Part shown: positions 51,991 to 60,740 of the stretch, piece after piece
Position numbering within the stretch: the stretch's first letter is position 1
Layout of the letters: each line of letters begins with the position of its first letter
NCBI RefSeq assembly: GCF_004330295.1
Contig: NZ_SJOJ01000003.1
Coordinates: 211,828 to 275,827, forward strand
Source: Rahnella victoriana
Lineage (GTDB): Bacteria > Pseudomonadota > Gammaproteobacteria > Enterobacterales > Enterobacteriaceae
Length of the DNA: 64,000 nt
Direction of reading: 5' to 3'
Made by a program: the position numbers and the translations under genes
Notes under the pieces: generated by a model
Databases searched by the model: none
Seen by the model: only the letters and a program-made list of their open reading frames with translations
What the model was told of the DNA's origin: nothing

Positions 51991-52280
51991 GGGAGTGCTC
52001 GAAAGTAGTGAGTTATGATTATAGCGCGAGCAGTCTATTCTGAGATTTATCTCAAAACAAGACGATTTTCATAGTCTGCTAACATTCCATTAATCATTCA
52101 GACATAGATGTTAAGGAAATGCGTAGGCAGATCAGAAAGCTAGGCAAAATGCGGCCTGGCGGGCAAATTGTAAAACAAAGCGTCTGTCTGAAAATTTCCC
52201 TGAAGGCAGGGGATTTTTTCCTGTGAAATGGGGGATTTGGCGGCTTTTTCAGCGCTTGAATTGATAAACGGATTTAGCCG
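51991..52280. other. Gap between FNT gene and tRNA-Ala promoter
   Basis: About 290 bases without a gene. Contains a plus-strand hairpin followed by T-run: CCCTG-aagg-CAGGG-GATTTTTT (52198-52218), with no obvious upstream gene on that strand. The left end must hold the FNT promoter on the minus strand. Confidence 0.4.
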
Positions 52281-52309
52281 TTGACAGGGGTAGCGACGTT
52301 TCATATTAT
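52281..52309 (+). promoter_or_regulatory. Promoter of the tRNA-Ala pair
   Basis: TTGACA, 17 bases, TATTAT, then discriminator GCGCCCC. Consensus -35, GC-rich discriminator typical of stringently controlled tRNA promoters. Confidence 0.88.
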
Positions 52310-52343
52310 GCGCCCCGTTCACCCGTTTTTGCGGGCATGAATT

Positions 52344-52419
<76 letters not shown>

Positions 52420-52493
52420 ACTTCCTTTCCAGAGTAAGTTGGCTGTTTCCTTACCAGAGGAAACAAAAGCAGTAAATGTGTACGACCTCGTGT

Positions 52494-52569
<76 letters not shown>

Positions 52570-52579
52570 AATATTAAAG

Positions 52580-52603
52580 AAACCCGCTTCGGCGGGTTTT
52601 TTG
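52580..52603 (+). terminator. Terminator of the tRNA-Ala operon
   Basis: AACCCGC, TTCG, GCGGGTT, TTTTGC. Confidence 0.92.
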
Positions 52604-52657
52604 CTTTCTGCGTTCCGGTGATTTCCTCACGTTTTGTTTTACCCTGAATTACCGACA

Positions 52658-52682
52658 TAAAAAAACCCGCCGAAGCGGGTTT
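52658..52682 (-). terminator. Terminator of nupC
   Basis: Minus strand AAACCCGC, TTCG, GCGGGTTT, TTTTATG. Nearly the same hairpin as the tRNA-Ala terminator but pointing the other way, 80 bases apart. Confidence 0.92.
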
Positions 52683-52707
52683 CTCTGTCTTTCAGTCGTT
52701 TGCTAAC

Positions 52708-53895
52708 TTACGCCAGTACCAGACCCGCGATAGAAGCAGACAACACGCTGACCAGCGTTGAGCCGTACAGCAGTTTCAGGCCGAAGCGGGAAACCACGTT
52801 GCCCTGATGCTCGTTCAGGCCCTTGATCGCGCCAGCAACGATACCGATGGAAGAGAAGTTCGCGAAAGACACCAGGAACACGGACAGGATGCCCACGCCG
52901 CGTGGTGACAGTTCGGTCGCGACTTTCTGCAGATCCAACATCGCAACAAATTCATTGGAAACCAGTTTGGTTGCCATGATGCTGCCTACCTGCAAGGCTT
53001 CGTGACTTGGTACGCCCATCATCCATGCAAATGGATAGAAGACATAACCCAGCACGCCCTGGAAGGTGATACCGAATACCACGTCGAACAACGCATTCAG
53101 GCAGGAAATCAGTGCGATGAAACCAATCAACATGGCTGCAACGATGATAGCCACTTTGAAACCGGCCAGGATGTATTCACCCAGCATTTCAAAGAAGCTC
53201 TGACCCTGATGCGTGTTACCGATTTGCAGGTCTTCTTCTGAATCAACTTTATAAGGGTTGATCAACGACAGTACGATGAAGGTACTGAACATGTTGAGCA
53301 CCAGCGCAGCAACAACAAAGCGCGGTTCCAGCATGGTCATGTACGCACCCACAATCGACATAGACACGGTCGACATGGCGGTGGCTGCCATGGTGTACAT
53401 ACGTTTTTCAGACATTTTGCTCAGAATATCTTTATACGCGATAAAGTTTTCTGACTGACCCAAAATCAGGGAGCTGATGGCGTTGAAAGATTCCAGTTTT
53501 CCCATGCCATTGATTTTCGACAGTACCGTACCAATGATACGGATGACGAAAGGCAGAACACGAATGTGCTGTAAAATACCAATCAGTGCGGAAATAAACA
53601 CGATCGGACACAAGACCTTCAAGAAGAAGAACGCTAATCCTTTATCGCTCATGCCTCCAAATACGAAGCCGGTCCCTTCCGCAGCGAATCCTAATAATTT
53701 CTCAAACAAGTCTGAGAAGCCTTTCACAAAACCTAAACCAACAGAGGAGTTCAGGAAGAAATAGGCTAACAAGACTTCGATGACCAACAACTGAACGATG
53801 AAACGTAAACGGATATTTTTCCGGTCACGGCTCACCAGTAAAGCGAGTGCAGCGACAACGGCCAACGCTAATACAAAGTGCAATATTCGGGACAT
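52708..53895 (-). CDS. nupC: Nucleoside permease NupC
   Basis: 395 residues, concentrative nucleoside transporter family. Motifs: [16 protein letters not shown] (substrate/sodium-type site), [19 protein letters not shown], and [26 protein letters not shown] near the C-terminus. Proton-coupled uptake of pyrimidine and adenine nucleosides. Upstream DNA has a CRP-like half-site TGTGA (54020-54024, minus), consistent with CRP/CytR-type control but not proof. Confidence 0.95.
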   Translation of the reverse strand: MSRILHFVLALAVVAALALLVSRDRKNIRLRFIVQLLVIEVLLAYFFLNSSVGLGFVKGFSDLFEKLLGFAAEGTGFVFGGMSDKGLAFFFLKVLCPIVFISALIGILQHIRVLPFVIRIIGTVLSKINGMGKLESFNAISSLILGQSENFIAYKDILSKMSEKRMYTMAATAMSTVSMSIVGAYMTMLEPRFVVAALVLNMFSTFIVLSLINPYKVDSEEDLQIGNTHQGQSFFEMLGEYILAGFKVAIIVAAMLIGFIALISCLNALFDVVFGITFQGVLGYVFYPFAWMMGVPSHEALQVGSIMATKLVSNEFVAMLDLQKVATELSPRGVGILSVFLVSFANFSSIGIVAGAIKGLNEHQGNVVSRFGLKLLYGSTLVSVLSASIAGLVLA

Positions 53896-54311
53896 GGGTG
53901 CTCCAAATTAGAGGCAGGCTATATTTCGACGGACATTTTATGTAACGCGTACATTTAAAACGTGAAGTCGATTGCAAATATAGAAATTACAGACACGAAT
54001 TGCAACAAATCGCGGCTCATCACACAAAAAATCAAGATGTTAATAAAACTAAGCACAATTAGCATTCCTGTGCTAGTTTTATCATGTGCCGTAATGCGTT
54101 CTGAATCTGGCCCGTTAATGTCTGTTTTAGGAAAGTGCCCTGCGTCTGGCTTTCTGAAGTCGGGTGAGCGAATCACCTCTCAGTTATTACCTTCTCGCTT
54201 ACCGCTGCTGCCTATCAGAGTAATTACTCAGATCATTCTAAATGCACTTGATAATCATTATCAATTAGATATGATTGATGTAAGCGTAATAATTGTAAGG
54301 GTAAACTAACT
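53896..54311. promoter_or_regulatory. Divergent nupC/mntH control region
   Basis: Gene-free 416 bases. Holds an inverted repeat AAAACTAAGCACA (54045-54057) / TGTGCTAGTTTT (54069-54080) with one bulged base, and the Fur-type palindrome listed separately. One plus-strand frame of 115 codons crosses it but has no ribosome site or family likeness. Confidence 0.6.
54248..54264. promoter_or_regulatory. Fur-type palindrome upstream of mntH
   Basis: TTGATAATCATTATCAA, a perfect palindrome carrying the ATAATCATTATC core of the Fur box, 48 bases before the mntH start. mntH is Fur- and MntR-controlled in enterobacteria. Confidence 0.7.
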
Positions 54312-55541
54312 ATGCTGAACAGCCGGGCCGAATCCTCAGGCCGCGCGTCCAGAAAGATGAAGCTTTCACTGATGGGACCGGCCTTTATTGCCGCCATCGG
54401 TTATATCGATCCGGGCAACTTTGCGACTAACATTCAGGCCGGTGCCTCCTATGGCTATCAGTTGCTGTGGGTGGTGGTGTGGGCCAACGTCATGGCGATG
54501 TTGATCCAGCTACTGTCTGCCAAGCTCGGTATTGCCACCGGTAAAAACCTGGCTGAACATATCCGCGACCGTTTTCCGCGCCCGGCCGTCTGGGCCTACT
54601 GGGTGCAGGCGGAAATCATCGCGATGGCGACCGATCTCGCTGAGTTTATTGGCGCGGCGATCGGCTTCAAATTGCTTCTCGGGGTCTCGCTGCTGCAAGG
54701 CGCGGTGCTCACCGGGATTGCCACCTTTATTATCCTCGGGCTGCAAAAGCGCGGACAAAAGCCGCTGGAACTGGTGATCGCCGGTTTACTGCTGTTTGTC
54801 GCGGCGGCTTATATTGTCGAACTGTTTTTCTCGCAGCCAAGCATGCTGGCGCTGGGCAAAGGGATGTTGATCCCTGCGCTGCCTACCGCCGATTCAGTGT
54901 ATCTGGCGGCCGGGGTTCTCGGCGCGACCATCATGCCGCACGTCATTTACCTGCACTCTTCGCTGACCCAGCGGGGCGGGAAGGCGTCGAAAGAGCAACG
55001 TTATTCTGCCACTAAACTGGATGTGGGCATTGCCATGACCATTGCCGGTTTCGTGAATCTGGCGATGATGGCGACGGCTGCGGCGGCGTTCCATTTCAGC
55101 GGACACAGCGGGATCAGCGAGCTGGATGAAGCCTATCTGACCCTGCAACCGTTACTCGGCCACGCGGCTGCGACCACTTTTGGTCTGAGTCTGGTGGCGG
55201 CGGGGTTATCGTCGACAGTGGTTGGCACGCTGGCCGGTCAGGTGGTGATGCAGGGCTTTGTGAAATTCTACATTCCGCTGTGGGTCCGCCGTACGGTGAC
55301 CATGATGCCTTCCTTTATTGTGATCCTGATGGGGCTGGATGCCACGCGCATTCTGGTGATGAGTCAGGTGTTGCTGAGCTTCGGCATCGCGCTGGCATTG
55401 CTGCCGCTACTGGCTTTCACCGGTAACCGCAGCCTGATGGGCGATATGGTGAATACCAAAACCGTTCAGTGGGCAGGGCGCATCATCGTGCTGATTGTCG
55501 TCAGCCTTAACCTTTATCTGTTGCTCGGCATGCTGAAATAG
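54312..55541 (+). CDS. mntH: Mn(II)/Fe(II) proton symporter MntH (NRAMP)
   Basis: 409 residues, eleven hydrophobic helices. The metal-binding DPGN motif is in [17 protein letters not shown] (helix 1) and the helix 6 motif [13 protein letters not shown], with the consensus transport loop [19 protein letters not shown]. Imports manganese for oxidative stress defence. Divergent from nupC as in E. coli. A Fur-type site lies just upstream. Confidence 0.97.
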   Translation: MLNSRAESSGRASRKMKLSLMGPAFIAAIGYIDPGNFATNIQAGASYGYQLLWVVVWANVMAMLIQLLSAKLGIATGKNLAEHIRDRFPRPAVWAYWVQAEIIAMATDLAEFIGAAIGFKLLLGVSLLQGAVLTGIATFIILGLQKRGQKPLELVIAGLLLFVAAAYIVELFFSQPSMLALGKGMLIPALPTADSVYLAAGVLGATIMPHVIYLHSSLTQRGGKASKEQRYSATKLDVGIAMTIAGFVNLAMMATAAAAFHFSGHSGISELDEAYLTLQPLLGHAAATTFGLSLVAAGLSSTVVGTLAGQVVMQGFVKFYIPLWVRRTVTMMPSFIVILMGLDATRILVMSQVLLSFGIALALLPLLAFTGNRSLMGDMVNTKTVQWAGRIIVLIVVSLNLYLLLGMLK

Positions 55542-55565
55542 CGCACGGACACACGTCAGGCAATA

Positions 55566-55598
55566 AAAAACGGGACAGCGCAAACTGTCCCGTTTTTG
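55566..55598. terminator. Bidirectional terminator between mntH and ypeC
   Basis: AAAAACGGGACAG, loop CGCAAA, CTGTCCCGTTTTT: perfect 13-bp arms with T-runs on both strands. Confidence 0.94.
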
Positions 55599-55616
55599 TT
55601 TCTGTTATTCCGTCTT

Positions 55617-56054
55617 TCAGTGGCGATGATCGCCGTGACCGCCACGGTGATCGTCGTGGCCGCGTCCTTTGTCGTGTCCGTGACCGCGATCCGGCCCGTG
55701 TCCGCGCCCGTGGTCATAATGCGGACGCCCGTGGTCGCCATGATAATAATGCGGCGGTGGCATCGGACGGCGTGGCGGATGGCGTTCATTCCACCAGCCA
55801 TGGTCGCGCCAGCGATAACCATCCCAGTAATAGCCGCGCGGGCTGCGTGCGCCGTAATGATGGCCGCGGTAGCCGTTCCACCAGCTCGGGTTACGCCAGT
55901 CATAACCGTCCCAGTAATAACCGCGGTTATCCCGGTCACCGATATTGATAGAAAGGCCCGGCGTATTCAGGCTGAAGCTGCTGGCCTGCACGGCAGGCGC
56001 CGCCGCAGGGAGCAGGGCAAAGAACAATGTTGCGAACAGTACAGGCTTTAACAT
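55617..56054 (-). CDS. ypeC: YpeC-like exported His/Gly-rich protein (DUF2502)
   Basis: 145 residues. Signal peptide MLKPVLFATLFFALLPAAAP, cleaved near VQA-SS. Then the DUF2502 opening LNTPGLSINIGDRDNRGYYWDG and two aromatic units GYYWDGYDWR and GYYWDGYRWR with WW pairs. The last 45 residues are almost only His, Gly, Asp and Arg, a likely metal-binding tail. Longer than E. coli YpeC (108), mostly through the tail. Located beside mntH as in E. coli. Function unknown; periplasmic metal buffering is conjecture. Confidence 0.85.
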   Translation of the reverse strand: MLKPVLFATLFFALLPAAAPAVQASSFSLNTPGLSINIGDRDNRGYYWDGYDWRNPSWWNGYRGHHYGARSPRGYYWDGYRWRDHGWWNERHPPRRPMPPPHYYHGDHGRPHYDHGRGHGPDRGHGHDKGRGHDDHRGGHGDHRH

Positions 56055-56146
56055 GAGTGGCCCCAGATTCCTTATAATTTATGCTGACAGTTATAAGGGG
56101 AAGAAGGGTGTTGTACTATTGCTTACAATCCTGTTTTGAATGATTT

Positions 56147-56196
56147 ACGCGCCTTAACGGAAAGCTTACACAGTCTCCACAAAGGCGCGTTTTTTA
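56147..56196 (+). terminator. Orphan terminator-like hairpin
   Basis: ACGCGCCTT, 26-base loop, AAGGCGCGT, TTTTTAT on the plus strand. No plus-strand gene ends here: ypeC and the aldo/keto reductase are both on the minus strand. The large loop is unusual. Confidence 0.5.
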
Positions 56197-56213
56197 TACC
56201 GCAGGGTAACCGC

Positions 56214-57203
56214 TTACACTAAAATACCTTCAATTGACGCCAGTTCTTCCGCGCTGAAATGACGGTTAGCGACCATGCCCACGGCGTCATCAATCTGGCT
56301 GGTTTTACTGGCCCCGATCAACACGGACGTCACGCGGTCGCCGCGCAATACCCAGGCCAGCGCCATCTGTGACAGCTTCTGACCGCGCGCCTGCGCAATC
56401 TCATTCAGCTTACGCACTTTCGCCAGTTTTTCTTCCGTCAGCTGGTCAGCGGTCAGGAATTTACTGCCGCTGGCGGCTCGGGAGTCTTCCGGAATACCCG
56501 CCAGATAACGATCCGTCAGCACGCCGCCCGCCAGCGGTGAGAAGGCAATCGAACCGACGCCATTATCCGCCAGCGTATCCAGCAGATCTGCTTCGACCCT
56601 GCGTTCGAACATGGAGTATTTCGGCTGATGGATCAGGCATGGCGTGCCGAGCTGTTGCAAAATCTCGAACGCTTTCCGCGCACGTTCTGCCGGATAGTTC
56701 GACAGCCCGACGTACAGCGCTTTGCCCTGGCGCACAATCAGATCCAGCGCTGCCATGGTTTCTTCCAGTGGCGTGTCAGGATCAGGACGGTGATGATAGA
56801 AAATATCCACGTAATCCAGACCCATGCGTTTCAGGCTCTGATTCAGGCTGGCGACCAGATATTTTTTCGAGCCCCAGTCTCCGTAAGGGCCGTCCCACAT
56901 GGTGTAACCGGCCTTGGAGGAGATGATCAGTTCATCGCGGTAAGGCAATAAATCTTCCTGCAGGATGCGGCCGAAATGCTGTTCCGCTGAACCCGGAGGC
57001 GGGCCGTAATTGTTGGCTAAATCGAAGTGAGTGATCCCGTGGTCGAAAGCATGGCGGATCAGTTTACGGCCATTATCAAAATGGGCGTTATCGCCGAAGT
57101 TATGCCACAGGCCAAGGGAAACGGCGGGCAGTTTCAGGCCGCTCTGACCGCAGCGACGGTATTCCATATTCTCATAACGCGTTGGACTGGCTTGATACAC
57201 CAT
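56214..57203 (-). CDS. Aldo/keto reductase, YghZ (L-glyceraldehyde-3-phosphate reductase)-like
   Basis: 329 residues from MVYQASPTRYENMEYRRCG (57203, AAGGA five bases upstream); the frame is open 29 codons earlier. Clear match to the YghZ/KCNAB branch: LPAVSLGLWHNFGDNAHF, HFDLANNYGPPPGSAEQHFGRIL (catalytic Asp/Tyr), SSKAGYTMWDGPYGDWGSKKYL, IFYHHRPDPDTPLEE (catalytic His) and SVLIGASKTSQIDDAV. Family reduces methylglyoxal and L-glyceraldehyde-3-phosphate. Divergent from ipdC. Shorter at the C-terminus than E. coli YghZ (346). Confidence 0.9.
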   Translation of the reverse strand: MVYQASPTRYENMEYRRCGQSGLKLPAVSLGLWHNFGDNAHFDNGRKLIRHAFDHGITHFDLANNYGPPPGSAEQHFGRILQEDLLPYRDELIISSKAGYTMWDGPYGDWGSKKYLVASLNQSLKRMGLDYVDIFYHHRPDPDTPLEETMAALDLIVRQGKALYVGLSNYPAERARKAFEILQQLGTPCLIHQPKYSMFERRVEADLLDTLADNGVGSIAFSPLAGGVLTDRYLAGIPEDSRAASGSKFLTADQLTEEKLAKVRKLNEIAQARGQKLSQMALAWVLRGDRVTSVLIGASKTSQIDDAVGMVANRHFSAEELASIEGILV

Positions 57204-57531
57204 GTGAGTCCTTATAATAATTTCAGAAGTGAACAGAAGGTTAACAATGTCATAAAAAAACGAATTTAGTGTATGCGCTTTCACAAGCATTTCCAGCTAT
57301 TCAGATCACATCCGGAACAATCCTTAAGCTTATGGCGATTGATAACCGTGACTATTCTTCCTGCGTATTACCTTTACTACTCACTGTTCTTCCCTGCGTT
57401 AATGCAGTGCAGGGCTGTAACTCTGCGTTTCCATCACCTGTTTCGGATAATAAATACCCTAATTCCCGAAGTAGAGTAATACTTCAGTTAGTGGGATTAA
57501 CTGTTTACTTTATTTTTAACAGAGGATCGTC
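57204..57531. promoter_or_regulatory. Divergent aldo/keto reductase / ipdC control region
   Basis: 328 gene-free bases. Contains inverted repeat CCCTGC-N11-GCAGGG (57392-57414) and CTGTT-N12-AACAG (57501-57522), the latter overlapping the ipdC ribosome site AGAGGA. No exact TyrR box (TGTAAA-N6-TTTACA) is present. Confidence 0.4.
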
Positions 57532-59190
57532 ATGGATAATGAATATACCGTAGGTGACTATCTCTTAGACCGCTTGTCATTCAGCGGGATCTCCGAGTTG
57601 TTCGGCGTGCCGGGCGACTACAATCTCAAATTCCTCGACAGTGTGATGAATCATCAGCAAATCACCTGGATCGGCTGCACCAATGAACTGAATGCTGCTT
57701 ATGGCGCTGACGGCTATGCGCGCACGAAAGGCATTGCGGCATTATTGACGACCTTTGGTGTCGGCGAATTAAGTGCGCTGAACGGCATAGCGGGCAGTTA
57801 TGCCGAATATGTCCCGGTGGTGCATATCGTCGGCGCGCCGCCGCTTTCGGCACAGCGCAAAGGCGAGTTGCTGCATCACACGCTGGGCGACGGCGACTTC
57901 AGTCATTTCATGCGCATGTCACAGCCGGTCAGCGTGGCGCAGGCGACACTAACGCCGGAAAACGCCCTCGCCGAAATTGACCGCGTCATTGAAGAGGTGA
58001 TGTACCACTCGCGTCCCGGTTATCTGCTGTTACCCAGTGATGTCGCCGCGCTGCCGGTCAGCACCAGAGCGCATGCCTTGTCTGCCCGCCAGCCGCCGTT
58101 CTCGCCTTCCTCTCTTGAAGCTTTTGTGGCTGCCGCCGAAAACCTGCTGCGCGACGCAACGCGTGTTTCCGTGCTGGCGGATTTTCTGGCCGACCGGTTC
58201 AGGGTAAAAGACGCGCTGGAACAATGGATGGAAGCGGTACCGCTGGCGCATGCCACCCTGCTGATGGGTAAAGGCTTGTTCAATGAACAGCAGGCGCATT
58301 TTGCCGGGACTTACTCGGGCGCAGCCAGCGCAGCGTCGACCAGAGAGGCGATTGAAGGGGCGGATGTGGTGATAACCGTCGGGGTGAAATTCACCGACAC
58401 CATTACCGCCGGTTTTACCCAGCAGCTTCCCGCCGGGAAATGCATCGACCTGCAGCCGTTTTTTGCCCGCGTGGGCGATCAGATTTTCCACCAGTTGCCG
58501 ATGGAGAAAACCGTCAGCGTGCTGCATCGCCTGACTGCTGAACTGGCTTCCGGCCGGGTACCCTACAGGGTGAAACGCAACACCCTGCCGTTATCGCATG
58601 ATCAACTGCTGGGACAGTACGCCTTCTGGCAGCAAATTCAGGATTTCCTGCAACCGGGCGATGTGCTGGTCGCCGAACAGGGCACGGCCTGTTTCGGGGC
58701 GGCGGCGCTGAATCTGCCGCAGGATTGTCAGTTTGTCGTACAGCCGCTCTGGGGATCGATCGGGTTTACGTTGCCTGCCGCCTTCGGGGTACAGATTGCC
58801 GTGCCGGATCGCCGCGTGGTGCTGCTGATTGGCGACGGCTCTGCACAGCTGACGTTACAGGGGCTGGGCGCGGCGATCCGCTACGGTCTGCCACCGATTA
58901 TTTTTGTGATCAACAACGACGGCTATACCGTCGAACGGGCGATCCACGGCGAAACCCAGCGCTATAACGACATTGCGCAGTGGAACTGGACGCAATTCCC
59001 GGCGGCGTTTGGCGGCAAGGAAGTGTTCAGCGCGCGGGCGGATTCCCCGAAGGGGCTGAAAGAGGCGATTGAAAAGGCCACCGCACAACGTCAGATGGCC
59101 TGGATAGAAGTGGTTTTGCCGAAGATGGATATTCCCGAACTGCTCAGTTCCGTCACCAAATCGCTGGCGAAGCGAAACTCAGGGCAATAA
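57532..59190 (+). CDS. ipdC: Indole-3-pyruvate / phenylpyruvate decarboxylase
   Basis: 552 residues, the length of Enterobacter IpdC. Thiamine diphosphate enzyme: catalytic Glu in CTNELNAAYGADGYAR, GELLHHTLGDGDF with the active-site His pair, and the cofactor motif LIGDGSAQLTLQGLGAAIRYGLPPIIFVINNDGYTVERAIHG (parts), followed by RYNDIAQWNWTQFP. Decarboxylates indole-3-pyruvate to indole-3-acetaldehyde, the key step to indole acetic acid, and also acts on phenylpyruvate. Its last 12 bases overlap the convergent LysR gene. Confidence 0.93.
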   Translation: MDNEYTVGDYLLDRLSFSGISELFGVPGDYNLKFLDSVMNHQQITWIGCTNELNAAYGADGYARTKGIAALLTTFGVGELSALNGIAGSYAEYVPVVHIVGAPPLSAQRKGELLHHTLGDGDFSHFMRMSQPVSVAQATLTPENALAEIDRVIEEVMYHSRPGYLLLPSDVAALPVSTRAHALSARQPPFSPSSLEAFVAAAENLLRDATRVSVLADFLADRFRVKDALEQWMEAVPLAHATLLMGKGLFNEQQAHFAGTYSGAASAASTREAIEGADVVITVGVKFTDTITAGFTQQLPAGKCIDLQPFFARVGDQIFHQLPMEKTVSVLHRLTAELASGRVPYRVKRNTLPLSHDQLLGQYAFWQQIQDFLQPGDVLVAEQGTACFGAAALNLPQDCQFVVQPLWGSIGFTLPAAFGVQIAVPDRRVVLLIGDGSAQLTLQGLGAAIRYGLPPIIFVINNDGYTVERAIHGETQRYNDIAQWNWTQFPAAFGGKEVFSARADSPKGLKEAIEKATAQRQMAWIEVVLPKMDIPELLSSVTKSLAKRNSGQ

Positions 59191-60066
59191 ACCGGTTTCC
59201 GGTGACGGCGGATCAAGCAGCTGGTCGAGGAACCAGCACCCCGCCGGACCCGGCTGATTATTTTTACTCCACACCGCATCCACCGAAATCTGCTTCGGCC
59301 AGCCGCGCAACGGCAGGCTGACCAGTATGTCATGGCCGAATTGCTGCACCAGCCAGTGCGGCAGCGTCGCCCAGCCAAACCCCTGTTCCGCCATTTCCAG
59401 CAGCATCAGATAACTGGGCGCAGACCAGATCTGCCCCAGCGCCCGTGGCATCTCGCGGCGGCTGTAAGGTTGCAGGCAAAGCTGGCGGAAGGTGTGTAAC
59501 TGCTCCGGTTGCAGATTGCTGATGTTCGCCAGCGGATGCTCACGGCTGCAAAATACCGACATATCAGTTTGTTCGGGCAGCCGCGCCACGCCAATATCCG
59601 GCGGATAATGATCCTGCACTTCCACTAGGCCGATATGCGCGCGGCCGGACTGCAACAGGTCGATCACATCCTGATCTTCGGCGATCTGGCATTCGAATTC
59701 GATATCCGGATAACGTTGCTCAAAACGGCGCAGCAACGCCTCGTGGTGGGTCGGCTGATAGGTATCGGAGAGCACGAACGTCAGACGGGTTTCCACCTGC
59801 GTGGAGAGCCGCACCGCCAGTTCATCGAGCCGTTCGCTGGCGGCCAGAATCGCCTGAACGTGGCTCAGCACGCGCTGCCCGGCAGGCGTCAGCACCGGCT
59901 GGCGGCTCTGGCGGTCAAACAACGTCACGCCTAAATCCACTTCCAGATTGGCGATGGCGGTGCTGACGGTGGACTGACTTTTGCGCAGCTTGCGCGCAGC
60001 GGCGGAAAACGATCCCGCATCGGCGGCTTCGACAAAGGCCATCAGGGCTTCGGGGGAATAGCGCAT
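59179..60066 (-). CDS. LysR-type regulator next to PACE efflux gene
   Basis: 295 residues. HTH at 1-60 (SPEALMAFVEAADAGSFSAAARKLRKSQSTVSTAIANLEVDLGVTLFDRQSRQPVLT in parts), effector domain with FVLSDTYQP and a C-terminal MLLEMAEQGFGWATLPHWLV loop. Divergent from the PACE transporter gene, 130 bases away. This LysR/PACE arrangement matches aceR-aceI of Acinetobacter, so it is the likely local activator. The 3' ends of this gene and ipdC overlap by 12 bases. Confidence 0.9.
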   Translation of the reverse strand: MRYSPEALMAFVEAADAGSFSAAARKLRKSQSTVSTAIANLEVDLGVTLFDRQSRQPVLTPAGQRVLSHVQAILAASERLDELAVRLSTQVETRLTFVLSDTYQPTHHEALLRRFEQRYPDIEFECQIAEDQDVIDLLQSGRAHIGLVEVQDHYPPDIGVARLPEQTDMSVFCSREHPLANISNLQPEQLHTFRQLCLQPYSRREMPRALGQIWSAPSYLMLLEMAEQGFGWATLPHWLVQQFGHDILVSLPLRGWPKQISVDAVWSKNNQPGPAGCWFLDQLLDPPSPETGLLP

Positions 60067-60196
60067 GGTAGGATCCTCAGATTCAATCCATCTATTTTAT
60101 CGATACTTTCTATCTTTTACCTATCTCATTTAGTGATGATAATGCCCGCCTGTGACAAACGTCACCTTTCACTTTTCAGGAATCAGGCAGGTTTTT

Positions 60197-60670
60197 ATGT
60201 CTAAGCAAACTCGGAACAGCACTCAGAAAACATTCGGCGAACGCGTCTTTCATGCGGTAGGTTTTGAGACGATCGCCGTACTGATTTCAGCACCGGCAGC
60301 GGCATGGGTGCTGAACAAACCGGTCTGGGAAATGGGCGCGCTGGCGATCATGCTCTCCACCACGGCGATGGTCTGGAACATTATCTACAACAGCCTGTTT
60401 GACAAATTCTGGCCGGTTTCCCGCGTGGTGCGGACATTTAAAATCCGCGTGGCGCACGCACTGGGCTTCGAAGGGGGCTTTATCCTCATCGGCCTGCCGA
60501 TTGCGGCACTCTGGCTGGGCATCAGCCTGCCGGAGGCCTTTATGCTGGAAATTGGCTTCTTCCTGTTCTTCCTGCCGTATACCGTGGCGTACAACTGGGT
60601 GTATGACACCTTGCGTCATCGCTGGATGAACCGCCGTATGGCGGCCAGGGATTGCCCGTCCGGTCACTAA
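60197..60670 (+). CDS. PACE-family efflux transporter
   Basis: 157 residues from MSKQTRNSTQKTFGERVFHAVGFE (60197). Two tandem bacterial transmembrane pair domains, each beginning with the RVFHAVGFE / RVAHALGFEGGF motif and having two helices, four in total. The acidic residue in the first helix (HAVGFETIAVL) is the one needed for transport in AceI. Proteobacterial antimicrobial compound efflux family: exports chlorhexidine and, naturally, short diamines such as putrescine and cadaverine. Divergent from its probable LysR regulator. Confidence 0.92.
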   Translation: MSKQTRNSTQKTFGERVFHAVGFETIAVLISAPAAAWVLNKPVWEMGALAIMLSTTAMVWNIIYNSLFDKFWPVSRVVRTFKIRVAHALGFEGGFILIGLPIAALWLGISLPEAFMLEIGFFLFFLPYTVAYNWVYDTLRHRWMNRRMAARDCPSGH

Positions 60671-60740
60671 TTAATTCTGCACGCGGCCGTGTTGTTGGGT
60701 ATAACGGAGGCGTTTATTCAGAAAAAGACAGGGTGTGCAG

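Noticed and set aside
53962..54309. 115-codon plus-strand frame directly upstream of mntH
   Set aside because: Covers the divergent control region and the Fur palindrome, has no ribosome site and no family likeness.
54265..54311. Manganese riboswitch upstream of mntH
   Set aside because: Only 47 bases lie between the Fur site and the start codon, too short for a yybP-ykoY type element.
55556..55939. 127-codon minus-strand frame rich in Thr, Ile and Ala
   Set aside because: Frame-shifted reading of the repetitive His/Gly codons of ypeC; no signal peptide or ribosome site.
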